From Candidatus Kuenenia stuttgartensis (GTDB lineage: Bacteria; Planctomycetota; JAKEIC01; DYIT01), in NCBI GenBank assembly GCA_020723505.1, contig DYIT01000001.1, forward strand, positions 72,530 through 136,529: 64,000 nt of DNA, read 5' to 3'. Numbering within the stretch: the stretch's first letter is position 1; every line of letters begins with the position of its first letter. Under the pieces are notes generated by a model. It did no database searches and was not told the origin of the DNA. It worked only from the letters and a program-made list of their open reading frames with translations. Below are positions 1 through 12,343 of the stretch, in pieces. A program made the position numbers and the translations under genes.

Positions 1-38
1 AAGCCAGGCTCGCGGCGAAGGTCAACCACCACAATATA

Positions 39-1964
39 GTGCAGGTCTTCGACGCGGGCGCCGAAGGCGAGGTCTACTTCATGGCCATGGAGCTCGTGGA
101 GGGCAGAAACGTAGGCGAAGCCCTGTCCGCGGCCGGCCGCTTCCCGTTCGACGCCGCGGCGGAGACCGTGCGCCAGGCCGCATCCGGGCTGGAAGCGGCG
201 AGGGCGCACAGCCTCATCCACCGGGACATGAAGCCCGACAACCTGATTGCCTCCAGGGAAGGAATCGTCAAGATCATGGACTTCGGCCTGGCCAAGAACA
301 CCGAGGATCCGGTGAACGCGACCCGCGCCGGAGTCCTGATGGGCACGCCTTCTTACATATCACCTGAGCAGGTCCAGGGAAAGGACGCGGATCACAGGAG
401 CGACCTCTACGCGCTCGGCGTATCCCTGTACGAGCTCATCTCCGGGGCGAAGCCGTTCGACGGCGAATCGACGATGATCGTCCTGATGAAGCACGTCAAG
501 GAGCCGGTGCCCGACCTCCGGAAAGCCAGGCCCGACACGCCGCCCGGGCTCGCGGAAATCGCCCGGAAGCTGATGGAAAAGGATCCCGGACGCCGGGTTC
601 AGACGCCTTCTGAACTCGCGGACATGCTGAGACCGTTTGCGGGCGGAAAAGGGGAGGAGAAACTCGCTGGTTTTCTTTTCAGGGAATGCGCGCAGAAATC
701 GGGCGGCCCGGGGAAGCTGGCGACCCTCTTCGCGCGGCCCGGCGCCGGACACGAGCAGGAGCCTCCGAGACAGGCGGAGCCCGGTCCCGGGAAACGCGCC
801 GCCCAGGGCAGATACATCAGCAAGGGAATAATAGAGATCGGGAAGACGGCCGAGGACAGGCGCCGCTTCGAGAAATACGCGAAGCTTGCCAGGGATTTCG
901 AGAAGGCGGCGGACTGGACCAGGGCTTCGGAATTCTGCCGCAAGGCCCTGGGCGCCTGCGGAACCGGCCCGGAATCCGATGAAATGCGTTCCGCTGCCGC
1001 GAGGTTCGAGAAGCTGAGGAAGGGACAGGCGGGTGCGGCTTATACGCGCGCCCGCGCTGCCATGGAGGCGGGCGAGAACGCGAAGGCGGTGAAGCTCATC
1101 GACGCGTATCTTTCGCTGAACGGCGCGGACGCTTCGGCTTCGGCGCTCAGAAAGCAGTCGGAGACCACGCCGGAAGGGTTCAAGTACCTGGGCCTCAACA
1201 GGCAGAGGAACCACGAATACGAGTGCATAAAGGCAGGCTACGCGGTGATTTACATCAACGGAGCCGAAGCCGTTCTCGGGGGCGACGATGGGTCCAAGGA
1301 CGAAAAGCCCGGACACCGCGCAAGGCTCGATTCCTTCTTCATGGGCAAATACCCTGTCACCAACGCCCAGTACGCGCGTTTTCTCGACTCTGCGCAAGGA
1401 TCCGGAAGCCACGCGTTCTGCCACCCCCTTGAGCTGGTCGGTCACAACCATGAACCCCTGTTCCAGAACGACGCCAGGTGGAACAAGCCGAACCATCCAG
1501 TGGTCGGAGTGGACTGGTTCGACGCATGGGCGTTCGCATCCTGGGCAGGGCTCTGTCTGCCCACCGAGGCGATGTGGGAGTTCACGGCCACCGGCGGCGG
1601 CGCATCCCGATACCCCTGGGGTGACGGAGCTCCGGCGCCGGATTCATGCAACTATTTCGAATCCCGCTTGAACGGCACCACTCCCGTGGACCGGTACAGG
1701 ACCGGAGCAGCGCCTTCCGGGGTCATGGACCTGTCCGGCAACGTCTTCGAATGGTGCGTTGACTGGTATCACCGGGGGTTCTACGGCCGCGAGGCGGCGG
1801 TCGCGCCGAATCCCTGCAATACAATCGCCACCGCAAGGAAGTCGCTGAGGGGCGGGGCCTGGACCTCGCCCGCGGAGAACCTCCGTTCGAGGAAAAGGGA
1901 GGCCGACTATCCCACCTCCCGGCAGAACTACATCGGTTTCCGATGCGCGATGGCCTACTACTAG
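39..1964 (+). CDS. Ser/Thr protein kinase with C-terminal FGE-sulfatase (SUMF1-like) domain; 5' end probably outside the window
   Basis: Catalytic loop HRDMKPDN, DFGLAKN, APE-equivalent SPEQ; C-terminal FGE pattern MDLSGNVFEWCVDWY...LRGGAW...GFRCA; frame open to the left edge. Confidence 0.88.
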   Translation: MQVFDAGAEGEVYFMAMELVEGRNVGEALSAAGRFPFDAAAETVRQAASGLEAARAHSLIHRDMKPDNLIASREGIVKIMDFGLAKNTEDPVNATRAGVLMGTPSYISPEQVQGKDADHRSDLYALGVSLYELISGAKPFDGESTMIVLMKHVKEPVPDLRKARPDTPPGLAEIARKLMEKDPGRRVQTPSELADMLRPFAGGKGEEKLAGFLFRECAQKSGGPGKLATLFARPGAGHEQEPPRQAEPGPGKRAAQGRYISKGIIEIGKTAEDRRRFEKYAKLARDFEKAADWTRASEFCRKALGACGTGPESDEMRSAAARFEKLRKGQAGAAYTRARAAMEAGENAKAVKLIDAYLSLNGADASASALRKQSETTPEGFKYLGLNRQRNHEYECIKAGYAVIYINGAEAVLGGDDGSKDEKPGHRARLDSFFMGKYPVTNAQYARFLDSAQGSGSHAFCHPLELVGHNHEPLFQNDARWNKPNHPVVGVDWFDAWAFASWAGLCLPTEAMWEFTATGGGASRYPWGDGAPAPDSCNYFESRLNGTTPVDRYRTGAAPSGVMDLSGNVFEWCVDWYHRGFYGREAAVAPNPCNTIATARKSLRGGAWTSPAENLRSRKREADYPTSRQNYIGFRCAMAYY

Positions 1965-1989
1965 CATTTTCTTGCTTCGCAAGAAAATG
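1965..1989. repeat. Perfect 11-bp inverted repeat with TTC loop just after a stop codon
   Basis: CATTTTCTTGC-ttc-GCAAGAAAATG immediately downstream of the kinase stop. Confidence 0.75.
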
Positions 1990-2111
1990 ATTCGTCCGCC
2001 GCGACGCACGGCTCTTCGCGACAGTACCGACTGGATTTCTCTTGATAACGCCCATAACTCTCTGTAATTTTAGAGGTTTACGCAAAGCGAACTCGATTGT
2101 GGAGACGATAG

Positions 2112-4154
2112 ATGGAAAAACGTTCGTTAGCGGACATCCGGAACGTCACCCTCGCAGGCCACGGCAACTGCGGGAAAACCACGCTGTCCGAGGCGATGCT
2201 TTTCGCCGCGAAGGCGACCGGGAGAAGGGGAAGCGTGCAGGATGGGACGACGGTCTCGGATTTCACTCCCATAGAAAAAGAGAGGCACAACTCGGTCTCC
2301 GCCTCGGTCATGCACTACGAGTGGAAGAACACGCTCGTGAACCTGATTGACACTCCCGGATACATGGACTTCATGGGCGAGGCCATATCCGGGATTAAGG
2401 CCTCGGACGTGGTGCTGGTCACGATAGCCGCCGCGGCGGGCGTGCAGGTCAACACAAGGGCGACGTGGAAAGCCGCCCAGAACGCGGGGAAATCCCTGGC
2501 CATAGTCGTCACAAAGCTCGACGTCGAAAACGTTTCCTTCGCGCAGGCCTTGGAAGGCATCCAGGCGAACTTCGGCAAGAACTGCGTGGCGGTGTCCGTG
2601 CCGAAGAACGAGGGGCCCTCCATCTCCGCCATCGAGGACGTGTTCGAATCCAAGGGCGGGCTCGACGAGTGGCGCGAAGCCCTGGTCGAGGCCCTGGTGG
2701 AGAGCGACGACGATCTCATGGAGAAGTATCTGGAAGGGCAGTCGCTCGACCCCGCAAAGCTCAGGGCCGCCTTCCGCAAGGGCATGGTGAAGAGGTCCTT
2801 CATTCCGGTGTTCTCGGTGGTTGCGGAGAAGGACATCGGCGTCGAACTGCTCATGAACTACATTGCTAGCGATTTCCCGACCGCGGCGGACGTGGTGTCC
2901 TTCAAGGGCAGGTCGGGGGACGGCCAGCCGGATGAGGATATCGTGCCGTCGGATTCAGGCCCATTCATCGCGCAGGTCTTCAAGACGGTCACGGACGACT
3001 ACGTCGGGAAGCTCAGCTATTTCAGGGTGATATCCGGCCGCGCCGACTCGGAGTCCCAGGTGGTGATGGGGCGCTCGGCCAAGAAGGTGAAGATGCAGAA
3101 CATCTTCCTTATTCAGGGCAAGGAGCAGAAGCCCGTCACCGAGGTGACCGCCGGCAACATCTATTCGGTTTCCAAGGTGGAGGACCTGAACATCTCGGAG
3201 ACCCTGTGCCAGGCGACGAAGCCGTACAGGCTATCAGAGCTTGTGTTCCCCGAGCCGATGGTCTTCCTTGCCGTGTCGCCGAAGGCGAGGCAGGACGAGC
3301 AGCGCATATCCGGCTCCCTGGCAAAGCTTTGCGAGGAGGACCCGACGTTCAAGGTGACGCGGAGCATCGAGACCAGCGAGACGGTTGCCACCGGCATGAG
3401 CCAGCTGCACCTCGACATCAAGTTCAAGACGCTCAAGGCGCGGTTCGGTGTGGAAATCGTCACGAAGCAGCCCAGGATTCCCTACCGCGAGACTATTACG
3501 GCCAAAGCCTCTACTAAGTACAGGCACAAGAAGCAGACCGGCGGAGCCGGGCAGTTCGCGGAGGTCTGGCTGAGGGTCGAGCCGCTGAGGTCGCCCGAGG
3601 GGCGGTACGAGGGGTTCGAGTTCGACTCCGAGGTGTTCGGCGGCGCGATATCCACCTCGTTCATCCCGTCAATCGAGAAGGGCGTAAGGGCCGTGCTCAA
3701 GACGGGCGCGGTGGCCGGGTACGCCATTGACGGGGTGAAAGCCGTGGTCTATGATGGCAAAGAACACCCGGTTGATTCGAAGGACATCGCCTTCCAGATA
3801 GCAGGCAGGGAGGCGTTCAAGCTGGCAGTGAAGGACGCGAAGCCGGTCCTCCTGGAACCCATCATGGACGTGGAAGTTTCAGTGTCGGCGTCCTACATGG
3901 GGGAAGTGACCGGCGACCTGAACACGAGGCGCGGGCGCATCCAGGGCATGAACTCGGAGGGGCAGTGGCAGGTGATTTCCGCCAAGGTGCCCCAGGCCGA
4001 GATAATGGCGTATTCCACGGATTTGAGGTCCATGACCGGCGGCGAGGGGTTCTACACCATGAAGTTCTCGCATTACGACGTGGTCCCATCCAACATCGCC
4101 GCCGAGATTATTGCGAAGAGCGCCCGCAAGGAGGAGGAGTCGGACGCGGACTAG
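2112..4154 (+). CDS. Translation elongation factor G paralogue (EF-G2-like)
   Basis: P-loop GHGNCGKTT, DTPGYMDF, long EF-G architecture with C-terminal GEVTGDLNTRRGRIQGM. Confidence 0.9.
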   Translation: MEKRSLADIRNVTLAGHGNCGKTTLSEAMLFAAKATGRRGSVQDGTTVSDFTPIEKERHNSVSASVMHYEWKNTLVNLIDTPGYMDFMGEAISGIKASDVVLVTIAAAAGVQVNTRATWKAAQNAGKSLAIVVTKLDVENVSFAQALEGIQANFGKNCVAVSVPKNEGPSISAIEDVFESKGGLDEWREALVEALVESDDDLMEKYLEGQSLDPAKLRAAFRKGMVKRSFIPVFSVVAEKDIGVELLMNYIASDFPTAADVVSFKGRSGDGQPDEDIVPSDSGPFIAQVFKTVTDDYVGKLSYFRVISGRADSESQVVMGRSAKKVKMQNIFLIQGKEQKPVTEVTAGNIYSVSKVEDLNISETLCQATKPYRLSELVFPEPMVFLAVSPKARQDEQRISGSLAKLCEEDPTFKVTRSIETSETVATGMSQLHLDIKFKTLKARFGVEIVTKQPRIPYRETITAKASTKYRHKKQTGGAGQFAEVWLRVEPLRSPEGRYEGFEFDSEVFGGAISTSFIPSIEKGVRAVLKTGAVAGYAIDGVKAVVYDGKEHPVDSKDIAFQIAGREAFKLAVKDAKPVLLEPIMDVEVSVSASYMGEVTGDLNTRRGRIQGMNSEGQWQVISAKVPQAEIMAYSTDLRSMTGGEGFYTMKFSHYDVVPSNIAAEIIAKSARKEEESDAD

Positions 4155-4245
4155 CCGGATCGCGGCGGCGGTATTCCGGTTCCGCCGCATCCGAAGGCCG
4201 CGCGCCCGCCAGTTGCCGTGGTTCGGTCTTTTGGGGAGGATTGAG

Positions 4246-5313
4246 ATGGTCACCCTCGAGGAGCTGCTGCAGATACTCGTGCAGCGCAACGGATCCGATT
4301 TGCACATAACAGCCGGGTCTCCGCCGAAAATCCGCATCGACGGCAGGCTGGTCAACACGGAGCACGACGTGCTCACGCCCGAGATGTCGCAGAAGCTCGT
4401 GTACAGCATCCTCGACTCCAACCAGATTGCCCGATTCGAGAAGGACCTCGAGCTCGACATGTCGTTCGGCATCGAGGGGCTCGGCAGGTTCAGGACCAAC
4501 GTCTTCCAGCAGCGCGGCGCCATAGGCGGGGCGTTCCGAATCATCCCCTATGACATAAAGAGCATGAAGGAGCTCGGACTCCCTCAGGACGTGTGCGAGA
4601 GCCTGTGCGCTCTTCCAAAGGGGCTGGTCCTGGTGACCGGGTCGACGGGCTCGGGCAAGTCGACCACGCTCGCCAGCATGGTCGACTACATCAACACGGT
4701 CCGTACCGACCACATCGTGACCATAGAGGACCCCATCGAGTTCGTGCACCGCAACAAGAACTGCCTCGTGAACCAGAGGGAGGTCGGCGCCGACACGCAC
4801 ACTTTCCAGGACGCGCTCATCCACGTCTTGAGGCAGGACCCCGACGTGATTCTAATCGGCGAAATGCGCGACGTGACGACCATCGAGACGGCCCTTACGC
4901 TGGCCGAGACCGGGCACCTCACCTTCGCCACGCTGCACACCTCCGACACGGTCCAGACCATGAACCGAATCGTCGACGTGTTCCCGGCCTACCAGCAGCA
5001 GCAAATCAGGACGCAGCTCTCCTTCACGCTGCAGGCCGTGTTCTGCCAGCAGCTAATCCCCCGCGCCAACGGCCGCGGACGCGTCCTGTGCGCGGAAATC
5101 ATGATTGCGAACTCGGCGGTCAGGAGCCTAATCCGCGAGGACAAGGCCCACCAGATCTATTCCGTAATCCAGACCGGAGGCAAGCTCGGCATGAGGACGA
5201 TGAACCAGTCGCTCTTCGACCTCTACCGCGCCGGGCTGGTCAGTTACGACGAGGCCATGTCCAGGACCTCCGACCCCGAGGACCTCAAGAGGACTTTCGC
5301 AAGGTACCAGTAA
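4246..5313 (+). CDS. pilT: Type IV pilus retraction ATPase PilT
   Basis: Walker A GSTGSGKST, LRQDPDVILIGEMRD, AETGHLTFATLHT; likely start ATG 4246 preceded by GGGGAGGA (ORF track starts at 4111). Confidence 0.92.
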   Translation: MVTLEELLQILVQRNGSDLHITAGSPPKIRIDGRLVNTEHDVLTPEMSQKLVYSILDSNQIARFEKDLELDMSFGIEGLGRFRTNVFQQRGAIGGAFRIIPYDIKSMKELGLPQDVCESLCALPKGLVLVTGSTGSGKSTTLASMVDYINTVRTDHIVTIEDPIEFVHRNKNCLVNQREVGADTHTFQDALIHVLRQDPDVILIGEMRDVTTIETALTLAETGHLTFATLHTSDTVQTMNRIVDVFPAYQQQQIRTQLSFTLQAVFCQQLIPRANGRGRVLCAEIMIANSAVRSLIREDKAHQIYSVIQTGGKLGMRTMNQSLFDLYRAGLVSYDEAMSRTSDPEDLKRTFARYQ

Positions 5314-5331
5314 ATCCAGGCGGAGGGCCAG

Positions 5332-7017
5332 GTGCCCAGGAACAGCAAGCTGGACAAGAGGCTGGTTCGAATCCTCGTCCATTGGGGGCTGATGTCCACC
5401 GAAGACGCGGAGAACGCGGCCATAGAGGCGGAGAAGGAGGACAAGCCCCTGAGCCTCTACGTGGTCGAAAAGCAGAAGGTGGACGAGAAGGCCATGATCG
5501 GCGTGGTCTCCAAGGAGGTCGGGGTGCCGCCAATCGACCTCGATTCCATAACCTTCGACGAGTCGCTCACCGAGGTGTTCGACAAGGAAGTTGCGCTCAA
5601 GCACGAGGTGTGCCCGGTCTCCATTCTCGACAACATCATCACCATAGCGGTCGCGGACCCGTTCGACTTCGTCAAGATAGACGACCTCAAGCTGGTCGCG
5701 GCGGGCAGCGAAATCAGGACGGTCATCAGCTCGGAGCGCAAAATCCACCAGGCCGTGGACCGTCTATACAACAAGAGCGCCAAGGCCATGGAGGACCTGC
5801 TCAAGAGATCCGCCGACGGATCGATGGTGCTCAAGGAGGACGAGGAGGACGAGGAGCTCGACCCGGACCTCGTCAGCGCAATCCAGGACGGCGACGAGGA
5901 GTCGCCCGTGGTCAAAATCGTCAACCTGATAATCATGGAAGCCATCAGGGCCAAGGCGTCCGACATACACATAGAGCCGATGGAGAAGCGCCTCCGCATC
6001 CGCTACAGGACGGACGGCGTGCTCCACGAGGTCCAGTCGCCGCCCAAGAAGATGCAGTCCGCGGTCGTCTCGCGCATAAAGGTCATGTCCCAGATGGATA
6101 TCGCTGAGAAGCGCAAGCCGCAGGACGGCAAGATTAAGATGATGGTCGACGGCCGCCACATCGACTTCCGCGTATCCACGCTCCCGCTTGTCCACGGCGA
6201 GAAGACCGTGCTCAGGATTCTCGACAGCTCTAGCCTTATGATTAACCTCGAGGCGCTCGGCTTCGAGCCGAAATGCCTCGTGGACTTCCGCTGGGCCATC
6301 AAGCAGCCATACGGGATGATCCTCGTTACCGGCCCCACGGGAAGCGGCAAGTCCACCACCCTGTACTCCGCCCTCAAGGAAATCATGAGCATAGAGGACA
6401 ACGTCATCACGGTCGAGGAGCCCGTCGAGTACCAGCTCGAGGGCATCAACCAGGTGCCCGTGAACGCGAAGAGGGGCCTCACCTTCGCTGCGGCGCTCAG
6501 GTCCATCCTGCGTCAGGACCCGAATAAAATCATGATAGGCGAGCTCCGCGACCTCGAGACCTCGGAAATCGCCGTGAAGGACGCCTCCTAGGCCATAACC
6601 AGGATGGTAGACATGGGCGTCGAGCCGTTCCTGGTCGCTGCCACGGGCCTCCTCACCACCGCACAGAGGCTCTCGAGGAAGCTCTGCTCGGAGTGCAAGG
6701 CGCCGGCTGAGGTGCCCAAGGAGACACTGCTAAACATGCAGTTCAAGGCCGAGGAAATCGAGAACGCCCACATCTTCAAGGCCGTTGGATGCCCGAGATG
6801 CCGCAAGGGCTACAAGGGCCGCGCGGCCATCGTCGAGTCGCTCAAAATCACCGACGCCGTGAAGAGGATGATCATCCAGGGCAAGACATCCCTCGAAATC
6901 AAGGCCTACGCGGTGGAAAAGGAGGGGATGATTACCCTGAGGCGCGCCGCGATTTTGAGGGCCATGAGAGGCGAGCTCTCGCTTGAGGAGCTGGAAAGAG
7001 TTACAATGGCCGACTGA
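5332..7017 (+). pseudogene. pilB: Type IV pilus assembly ATPase PilB (GspE family), interrupted by in-frame TAG at 6589-6591 with a local deletion
   Basis: MshEN-like N-terminus, Walker A GPTGSGKST, Walker B; the same frame continues after TAG as AITRMVDMGVEPFLVAATGLLTTAQRLSRKLC and the zinc tetracysteine CSEC...CPRC; expected segment [AALTGHLVxSTLHTN] absent. Confidence 0.82.
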
Positions 7018-7075
7018 AATCCCGGCCGGGCCGGCGCTCCCCGCGACGCCGGGGCCGCTTCTTTGGAGATGAAAG

Positions 7076-8314
7076 ATGCCGAAGTTCAGGTACTCGGCCA
7101 AGAACGCCGAGGGAAAGAAGCTGTCCGGAACCGTCATCGCCCAGGACGAGAACGACGCCGTCGGAGAGCTCAGAAAGCAGAGCCTCGTCGTCCTGTCCGT
7201 GAAGCAGGAGTCCGAAGCCAAGGGCAAGGGCTTCCTGGGACTGGGCGGCAAGGCTCCGCGGCCCAGGGTGAGGGGCGACGACCTCGTCGTGTTCACGAGG
7301 CAGCTCGCCACCATGATTAACGCCGGCATCACTCTTCTTGAGGCCCTGGACATCCTGTCCGAGCAGGCCGACGACAAGGGATTCCAGTACGTCCTGTCCA
7401 CGATAGTCGACGACGTGAGGAGCGGCACCGACTTCTCCACCGCGCTCGGCCAGCACCCGAAGGTCTTCAAGCGCATCTACGTTAACATGGTCAAGGCGGG
7501 CGAGGCGTCCGGCCAGCTCGACGAAATCCTCAACAGACTCGCGGGGTACCTGGAAGCTTCCGCCGCCCTGCGCAGGGAGGTTATCGGGGCGATGACCTAC
7601 CCGGTGGTTTCACTGTGCCTCGTTATGGGCATCACCGGTTTCCTGCTCATATACATCGTTCCCAAGTTCGAGGAGATATTCAAGTCGTTCGAGAACCTCG
7701 AGCTGCCCGCCATCACCAAGTTCCTCCTCGGGCTGTCGAAATTCCTGAGCTCGAACGTCCTCTTCATCGTGCTGGGACTGATTGCATTCGCCATCGCGTT
7801 CACCTTCTACAAGAAGACCGACAGGGGCGAGTGGCAAATCGACTGGCTCAAGCTCCAGCTGCCCATCTTCGGGAGCCTCTTCCGGAAGATTGCCATCTCG
7901 CGTTTCGCGAGGACTTTCGCGACCCTGATAAAGAGCGGCGTGCCAATCCTCGGCGCCCTGGAAATCGTGGCGGCCACCGCCGGCAACAGGCTCATCTCCG
8001 ACGCAGTGGACGCCGCCCGCGAAAGCGTCAGGCAGGGCGAGTCCCTCGGAGACCCCCTTGCCGCCAGCAAGATGTTCCCGCCGATGGTCACGCGCATGAT
8101 AAGCATCGGCGAGAAGTCGGGCGCGCTCGAAAGCCTCCTCGAGAAGATTGCCGAGTTCTACGACCAGCAGGTGAAGACGACCATAGAAAGCCTCACGTCC
8201 CTGATTGAGCCCCTCATGCTCGGACTCATGGGCTTCCTGGTCGGCTCAATCGTACTGGCGATTTTCCTGCCCATCCTCAAGCTCCAGAGCCAGCTGTCGT
8301 CCGGGGGGGGGTAA
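7076..8314 (+). CDS. pilC: Type IV pilus inner-membrane platform protein PilC (GspF family)
   Basis: Two T2SSF domains, VFTRQLATMINAGITLLEAL..., FARTFATLIKSGVPILGAL. Confidence 0.92.
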   Translation: MPKFRYSAKNAEGKKLSGTVIAQDENDAVGELRKQSLVVLSVKQESEAKGKGFLGLGGKAPRPRVRGDDLVVFTRQLATMINAGITLLEALDILSEQADDKGFQYVLSTIVDDVRSGTDFSTALGQHPKVFKRIYVNMVKAGEASGQLDEILNRLAGYLEASAALRREVIGAMTYPVVSLCLVMGITGFLLIYIVPKFEEIFKSFENLELPAITKFLLGLSKFLSSNVLFIVLGLIAFAIAFTFYKKTDRGEWQIDWLKLQLPIFGSLFRKIAISRFARTFATLIKSGVPILGALEIVAATAGNRLISDAVDAARESVRQGESLGDPLAASKMFPPMVTRMISIGEKSGALESLLEKIAEFYDQQVKTTIESLTSLIEPLMLGLMGFLVGSIVLAIFLPILKLQSQLSSGGG

Positions 8315-8343
8315 CGGGAAGAAACGCGCGGGGAGGACATGAT

Positions 8344-8373
8344 GGGGCGGGCCGGAAAGCCCGCCCCTTTTTT
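8344..8373 (+). terminator. Rho-independent terminator downstream of pilC
   Basis: GGGGCGGGC-cggaaa-GCCCGCCCC followed by TTTTTT. Confidence 0.88.
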
Positions 8374-8391
8374 CACTGTCAAGCAGGGCTC

Positions 8392-10077
<1,686 letters not shown>

Positions 10078-12106
10078 GCCCCGGGGATTCCCGGGCTCCC
10101 GGCGACCCGCCCGGCGGCGCGCACCCGCCCGCCGCCGGTGCGGGCGGTTCCCCGCGGGACCGGCTGGAAACGGCCGCGGAGGGCGCCGGCAAGGCACTCG
10201 GGCCCCTGTGCGCCGCCCTCGCCGTCGCGCTCGCGATATCGCTTTCCGCGACCACGTTCAACTCCACCGACGGGCCCGCGCTGATCCGCTTCGGCATGCT
10301 GGCGCTGGAGCAGGGGCGGTTCGCTAGATTCGGCGACTACGCGGCTCCCTCCGACGCAAACGACCCGCACGCCCTCCACCACCAGTGGCTCCTCGAGCCC
10401 GTCTCCGCCGCTGCCTGGTCCCTGCTCGGAGAGCGCGGCGTATGGCTGCTGCAGGCCGCCGTGCTCCTCTCGGTCATGCTCTTCCTCTTCCTCGCGGCCC
10501 GGGGAAGGACCCCGCTCTGGGTGCCGGCCGCCGCCGCCGCCGCAATGTTGATTGCATTGACGCCCAGAATCCTGCTCAGGGGGGATTTCGCAAGCCTCGC
10601 GTTCCTCGCAGCGGAATTGTACGTGCTCCGCTCAGCCGCAGAGCGGGGGAAATGGACCAGGGCCTGGTGGGTTGTCCCGATTACCCTCCTTTGGATTAAC
10701 TGCCATCCCATGGCCGCCTTCGGAATAGGAATGGCCGTTCTCTGCGCCTGCGAGGAGGCGATAAGGCCGTTCCTGGACCGCAAACCGTTCATGACCTCGC
10801 TCCGCGAAAGGAGGCACCTTTTCGCCGCCGTCGCTCTCGCCGCCGCGTCGACCGCCCTCACGCCCTACGGCCCTGGGCTCGTCCTGGTCTGGGCCGGAGC
10901 AATGGCTCCTTCCGCCGAAGGGGCGGACGTGATGAAGTCCGTTGCCGAGTTCGCGCCGCTTGCAGACTTCTTCGACACAATCTTCCTCCTCGCCTTCAAG
11001 GCGCTCGCCGCATGTGCGGCGGCGATTTTCCTGCTCACGGCCCGAAAGACGAGATTCTGGCCCATGCTCGCATTCGCCGCATGCGCCGCCATGTCCTTCA
11101 TGCATTTCCGGATGATTGGATTCGCTTCAGTGGCCGCCGCGTTCCTGATTGTCTTCTCCGCCCCGAACCTCGCCTCCTCCGCCGCACGCCTGCGGTGGTT
11201 CACCCCGCTGCGACTCAAGATTGCCTCGGCTGCCGCGGCCGCCGCCACGGCGCTGTGCGTCTCCCTGACCGCCTCGGACGCGTTCGGCGGCGGCCTGTTC
11301 CTCAGGAACTTCGACCTCAGGCGCTTCGGCGAGACCCAAGGCAACCTCCATTTCCCGTGGCGCGCCGTCGAGTTCGTAAAGGAAAAGGGTCTCGAGGGGA
11401 ACTGCTTCAACAACTACGACATCGGATCGTTCCTTGCCCTCGCCCTTCCGCATGGGAACAGGATTGTCATCGACACGCAGTTCCTCTACACCAGGGAGTT
11501 CTATTTCGAATACGGGAACGTGATGGAAGCGAAGGCGCCGATCGCGCCCTGGATTGCGAAGTACAGCATAGGATTCGTCATGCTCAAGCCCTCCTCCGGC
11601 GAGATTATGGAGGTATTCCGCCTTCTCTATGCCGATCCGGAATGGCGCCTGGTCTTCATCGACGAGGGGGGCGCCGTGTTCGTCCTGGCAGGCCATCCGA
11701 ACTGGGCGCGGTCGGGCTGCAAGGCCATAGACCTCGACAAGGCTGATCCGGAAAGCCTTGTTTCGCGCGGCAGGGACTCGCGGCCCGAGGACATGGCGGC
11801 CATGGCCGACTTCCTGGTGCGCGCGGGCAGGCCGGAACGGGCCATGGGCCTCTACCTGACGGCCCTGGAGCGCGAGCCGGGACTCGTGACCGCATGGAAC
11901 AACCTGGGCGTGATTCTCATGAACCGCGGCGAAGCCCGGGGGGCGTTCAGGTGCTTCGAAGAGGCCGTGAAGGTCAACGGCCGATACGGGAAGCCGAGGA
12001 AGAACCTCAGGCGCCTCCTCGATTCCGGGATGCTCGCGCCCGGGTCCGAGGAGGCTCGGACGGCTGAAGAACTGGGCCGGTAGAACCGATAACGCGGGGG
12101 ATTGAG

Positions 12107-12176
12107 CAGTCGAGCATTGGAACAGTTGAACAGGTGAGAACGATCGGCTCGACTGCGGTCCACTGTTCAACTGCTC
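12107..12176. repeat. Period-8 degenerate tandem repeat with interleaved inverted repeats
   Basis: GAGCAGTC/GAGCATTG/GAACAGTT/GAACAGGT; GAACAGTTGAACAG (12120-12133) pairs with CTGTTCAACTGCTC (12163-12176, one mismatch); CAGTCGAG (12107-12114) pairs with CTCGACTG (12148-12155). Confidence 0.75.
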
Positions 12177-12199
12177 TACTGTCATATTTCCATCCAAAC

Positions 12200-12274
12200 T
12201 TGCCTGCCGGCACTTCGCAGGTCAAACTGATCCTGTGGGAGGCGAATGTGCCCTGTTGCCTGCCGGCACTTCGC
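12200..12274. repeat. 19-bp direct repeat, 56-bp period
   Basis: TTGCCTGCCGGCACTTCGC at 12200-12218 and 12256-12274. Confidence 0.85.
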
Positions 12275-12343
12275 CGATATCATTAGTTCGTTGGAACAGC
12301 CCCGGGAAGCCGGCGGCAGTTTCCGGAATCATCGGAGGATGCC

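Noticed and set aside
360-1496. 378-aa minus-strand ORF over the first kinase
   Set aside because: Antisense shadow; no recognisable motif, whereas the plus strand encodes kinase and FGE motifs.
4593-6107. 504-aa ORF overlapping pilT and pilB
   Set aside because: Out-of-frame, Arg/Gly-rich, and spans two well-supported genes.
6589-6591. TAG in pilB as recoded amber (e.g. pyrrolysine)
   Set aside because: TAG is used as a normal stop in the window (e.g. the kinase at 1964 and mscL), and the adjacent His-box deletion better fits a lesion or assembly error.
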